Assembly: GCA_937967345.1 (NCBI GenBank)
Contig: CALBTN010000062.1
Coordinates: 1-15,849 of the forward strand
Source of the DNA: an uncultured Rubrivivax sp.
GTDB taxonomy: Bacteria > Pseudomonadota > Gammaproteobacteria > Burkholderiales > Burkholderiaceae_C
DNA length: 15,849 bases
Direction: 5' to 3'
The translations under genes and the position numbers were made by a program. Of this stretch, positions 13,144 through 15,849 are shown in pieces. Under the pieces are notes generated by a model that searched no databases, had not been told where the DNA came from, and saw nothing but the letters and a program-made list of their open reading frames with translations. Position 1 is the first letter of the stretch, and each line of letters begins with the position of its first letter.

Positions 13144-15441
13144 GTGCAGATCAAACTGAAGTTCAGCCCCCTGGCGGGGTGGGGCGGCGCGCTGGCGGCG
13201 CTGGCTGCGCCGGCGCTGTTGGCATCGGCCCACGCTCAAGCCCCCGTGGTCGCGCAGGCGCCGATCACGCGGCTGCCCGAGATCGCGGTCAGCGCCACCG
13301 GCTTCGAGCAGGACACCGCCGAGGTGCCGGCCACGATCTCGACGATCGACGCGCAGCAGATCGACCGCGGCCTGGTGCGCAGCCTGCAGGACCTGTTCCG
13401 CTATGAGCCCGGCGTGTCGGTGAACTCCGACCCGACGCGCTTCGGCGCCAACAGCATCAACATCCGCGGCCTGGAAGGCAACCGCGTGCAGCTGCTGGTC
13501 GACGGCATCCGCGCGCCCAGCCTGTTCCAGTTCGGCATCGGGCCGTTCAACAACTCAGGGCGCGCGTTCGTCGACCTGGACAGCCTGAAGCGGGTGGAGA
13601 TCCTGCGCGGGCCGGCGTCCAGCCTGTACGGTTCCGACGCGCTCGGCGGCGTGGTCTCGTACATGACCAAGGACCCGCTGGACTACCTCGACTTAGCCAG
13701 CTCGCCGTTCTATGGCGCCTTCAAGAGCGCCTATGCCAGCAGCGACAGCGGCTGGGCCAACACCGGCACCGTGGCCTACGGCACCGAGCAGTGGCAAGCG
13801 CTGGCGCTGTACACCTACTTCACCGGCCACGAGCAGCAGAACATGGGCAGCAACGCCACGGTGGGCCCGGCGCGCACCGAACCGAACCCGCAGGACATCC
13901 GCCAACGCAACCTGCTGCTCAAAGGCGTGTTCCAGCCGGCAGCGGGCCACCGCGTGCGCGCGGCATACGAGTGGTTCGACCGCAACAGCGACACCGAGGT
14001 GCTGAGCCTGAACTCATCGACGCCGCGCACCGCCAGCATCGATGGCGACGACGACAACCGCCGCGAGCGCTACAGCTTGGACTATGCCTACACCAACCCG
14101 CAGCGCGGCTGGCTGGCCGGTTTGACCGCCAACCTGTACCAGCAGACCTCGACCACCGATTCGAGCTCGCTCGAGACGCGCGTGAACACCTCGCGCGGCT
14201 GCTCGGGCGTGCTGCCGGGGGCCAATCGCTGCGTGATCCCGCGGCAGTTCGATTTCGAGCAACGCATCACCGGGCTGAGCGCACAGCTGGAAAGCCTGCT
14301 CAATGGCGACGCCGTGCACCATCGCATCCTGTGGGGCGTGGATGCGTCCGACACCGATTCGTCGGCGCTGCGCGACGCCACCGTCTACAACCTGACGCTG
14401 GGCACGGTGAGCAAGACGCTGTCCGGCGAAACCTTCCCGCTGCGCGACTTCCCCAACACCAGCACGCGCCAGATCGGCGTGTACGTGCAGGACCAGATCT
14501 CGCTGCTGGACGACCGGCTGATGCTGACGCCGGCGCTGCGCTTCGACGACTACCGGCTGAAGGTGCACCCCGATGCGCTGTACCTGGCCAACCTGGCGCC
14601 CGGCGTGCAAGCCACCGACTTCTCGGACAACGCCTGGTCGCCCAAGCTGGCGGCGATGCTGCGCCTGACGCCCAACCTGAGCGCCTACGGCAACTATGCC
14701 TTCGGCTTTCGGGCGCCGCCGTTCGACGACGTCAACGCCGCGTTTCGCAACCCGGTGCAGTCGTACGTGCTGATCCCGAACCCGAACCTGGTGTCGGAGA
14801 CCAGCCGCGGCCTGGAGCTGGGGCTGAAGGGCCAGGCCGGCGAGTCCAGCTACGGGCTGGCGGCGTTCTACAACCGCTACCGCGACTTCATCGATTCGAT
14901 GCACCAGCTCGACTGCCCGAGCGATCCGAACTGCGTCAGCGGCTACAGCGGCACCTTCCAGGCGGTCAACCTGGCGCGGGTGCGCATCTACGGCATCGAG
15001 GCCAAGGGCCAGTGGGCGCTCGACCGCCACTGGACGCTGGCCGGAAGCATCGCCTACGCCAACGGCAAGGACGAAACCGCGGACCAGCCGCTGAACAGCA
15101 TCAACCCGCTGACCGGCGTGGCCGGCGTGCACTACACCGCGAGCAGCGGCGACTGGGGCGGCGCGCTGAACTTCACAGCGGCTTCGTCGAAGAACTCGGC
15201 CGCGGCAGTGGGTGCCAACGCGCCGTTCCTCACGCCGGGTTTCGGCATCGTCGATGTCACCGGCTTCTGGCACATCAACAAGCACCTGCGGCTGGCTGGC
15301 GGCGTGTTCAACCTGTTCGACAAGAAGTACTGGCTGTGGAGCAACGTCGGCCAGATGGGCTTGAACGCCAACTCGCCCGCGGTGGACCGCTACACCCAGC
15401 CGGGCATCAACTTCGCGGTGAACCTGCAGCTGGTCTATTAG
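13144..15441 (+). CDS. TonB-dependent outer-membrane receptor, heme/hemoglobin type
   Basis: A 765-residue outer-membrane receptor, starting at GTG, with a Sec signal peptide (MQIKLKFSPLAGWGGALAAL..., likely cleaved after A-H-A, residue 31). A TonB-box-like segment, L-P-E-I-A-V-S-A-T-G, is at 44-53. The plug follows (LQDLFRYEPGVSV, INIRGLEGNRVQLLVDGIR, VEILRGPASSLYGSDALGGV, 81-170), then the beta-barrel, ending in L-Q-L-V-Y. F-R-A-P (522-525) and N-P-N-L (546-549) are hallmarks of heme/hemoglobin receptors. Two Cys pairs, C353/C363 and C591/C597, probably form loop disulfides. The conserved His usually found between FRAP and NPNL is absent. The gene is preceded by a Fur box and is therefore likely iron-repressed. 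The ligand (heme, hemoglobin or another iron carrier) is inferred. No TonB, ABC transporter or heme oxygenase gene is in the window. Confidence 0.9.
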   Translation: MQIKLKFSPLAGWGGALAALAAPALLASAHAQAPVVAQAPITRLPEIAVSATGFEQDTAEVPATISTIDAQQIDRGLVRSLQDLFRYEPGVSVNSDPTRFGANSINIRGLEGNRVQLLVDGIRAPSLFQFGIGPFNNSGRAFVDLDSLKRVEILRGPASSLYGSDALGGVVSYMTKDPLDYLDLASSPFYGAFKSAYASSDSGWANTGTVAYGTEQWQALALYTYFTGHEQQNMGSNATVGPARTEPNPQDIRQRNLLLKGVFQPAAGHRVRAAYEWFDRNSDTEVLSLNSSTPRTASIDGDDDNRRERYSLDYAYTNPQRGWLAGLTANLYQQTSTTDSSSLETRVNTSRGCSGVLPGANRCVIPRQFDFEQRITGLSAQLESLLNGDAVHHRILWGVDASDTDSSALRDATVYNLTLGTVSKTLSGETFPLRDFPNTSTRQIGVYVQDQISLLDDRLMLTPALRFDDYRLKVHPDALYLANLAPGVQATDFSDNAWSPKLAAMLRLTPNLSAYGNYAFGFRAPPFDDVNAAFRNPVQSYVLIPNPNLVSETSRGLELGLKGQAGESSYGLAAFYNRYRDFIDSMHQLDCPSDPNCVSGYSGTFQAVNLARVRIYGIEAKGQWALDRHWTLAGSIAYANGKDETADQPLNSINPLTGVAGVHYTASSGDWGGALNFTAASSKNSAAAVGANAPFLTPGFGIVDVTGFWHINKHLRLAGGVFNLFDKKYWLWSNVGQMGLNANSPAVDRYTQPGINFAVNLQLVY

Positions 15442-15463
15442 CCCGCTGCCGCAGGCTGCGGGT

Positions 15464-15499
15464 GGCGCCGCCGCGCGGTCGAGCAGCCGACGCGGCGCC
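15464..15499. terminator. Inverted repeat between convergent genes
   Basis: An 8-bp perfect inverted repeat, GGCGCCGC (15464-15471) and GCGGCGCC (15492-15499), has a 20-nt loop. A smaller hairpin, CCGCA-GGC-TGCGG, precedes it at 15449-15461. It lies in the 91-bp gap between the TonB receptor and fumarase stops. It could be a bidirectional terminator, though it lacks T-tracts. Confidence 0.3.
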
Positions 15500-15532
15500 A
15501 GGGCGATCGCTGCGATTCGCGGGACGGTGGCT

Positions 15533-15849
15533 TCAGGCGGCGACCACCGGAATCTTGCCGATCCTGGCCTGCCACTGCTTCGGCCCGGTGTCGTGCACGC
15601 TGCTGCCGTCGCTGGACACGGCCACCGTCACCGGCATGTCCTTGACCTCGAACTCGTAGATCGCTTCCATCCCCAGGTCGGCGAAGCCCACCACCTTGGC
15701 CTGGCGGATCGCCTTGGCCACCAGGTAGGCCGCGCCACCCACCGCCATCAGGTACGCGCTCTTGTGCTTGCGGATCGCCTCGATCGCCACCGGCCCGCGC
15801 TCGGCCTTGCCGACCATGCTGATGAGCCCGGTCTGGCTCAGCATCATCT
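15533..15849 (-). CDS. fumA: Class I fumarate hydratase, C-terminal part (5' partial, cut by window edge)
   Basis: The last 104 or so residues of a class I (Fe-S) fumarase, which interconverts fumarate and malate in the TCA cycle. G-K-A-E-R-G-P-V-A-I-E-A-I-R-K-H (13-28 of the visible frame), S-A-Y-L-M-A-V-G-G-A-A-Y-L-V-A-K (30-45), F-A-D-L-G-M-E-A-I-Y-E-F-E-V (55-68) and the end G-P-K-Q-W-Q-A-R-I-G-K are typical of the beta-domain. The frame stays open to the edge; Met at 15847 is internal. The Fe-S cysteines lie in the part outside the window. L(+)-tartrate dehydratase beta-type proteins are related, but the ending favours fumarase. It is convergent with the TonB receptor gene. Confidence 0.88.
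   Translation of the reverse strand, partial: MMLSQTGLISMVGKAERGPVAIEAIRKHKSAYLMAVGGAAYLVAKAIRQAKVVGFADLGMEAIYEFEVKDMPVTVAVSSDGSSVHDTGPKQWQARIGKIPVVAA

Overview
This is a very GC-rich, gene-dense bacterial window. Codon use, Burkholderiales-like versions of SelO, TgpA and class I fumarase, and a Fur-type promoter ahead of a heme-type TonB receptor all fit a betaproteobacterium, probably Burkholderiales of the Rubrivivax/Leptothrix/Roseateles kind. That placement is inferred from protein flavour only. I saw no rRNA, tRNA, CRISPR array, transposase or phage gene.

Layout. (1) At 3-2683 on the plus strand lie the 3' part of a molybdenum formate dehydrogenase alpha subunit and a translationally coupled fumarylacetoacetate-hydrolase-family gene (ATGA overlap). 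(2) At 2684-2800 is a short convergent gap with one copy (A) of a roughly 50-bp repeat and a GC hairpin. (3) At 2801-9590 is a five-gene minus-strand run, read in the order moxR ATPase, DUF58 protein, TgpA-like transglutaminase, MltB-type lytic transglycosylase, selO. The first four overlap or nearly touch and look like one envelope operon; selO follows after 86 bp. (4) At 9629-12575 is a divergent plus-strand run: histone-deacetylase-family amidohydrolase, MscS-type channel, glutathione S-transferase. (5) At 12572-12739 is a nested palindromic element whose arms (copies B and C) match copy A. (6) At 12740-15441 is a Fur-regulated promoter, a leader of about 250 nt, and a TonB-dependent heme/hemoglobin-type receptor. 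(7) At 15533-15849 on the minus strand is the C-terminal end of a class I fumarase, cut by the window edge.

How the genes fit together. The MoxR, DUF58 and TgpA genes form a known conserved triad. Here a peptidoglycan-cleaving lipoprotein gene is attached with a 7-nt gap, which suggests a periplasmic or cell-wall role for the set. The formate dehydrogenase/FAH pair suggests a catabolic route that ends in formate oxidation. The receptor is for iron or heme acquisition. The least explained item is the repeat family. Its copies sit at the 3' ends of genes, fold into strong secondary structure, and bracket the approximately 9.8-kb block from selO to gst.
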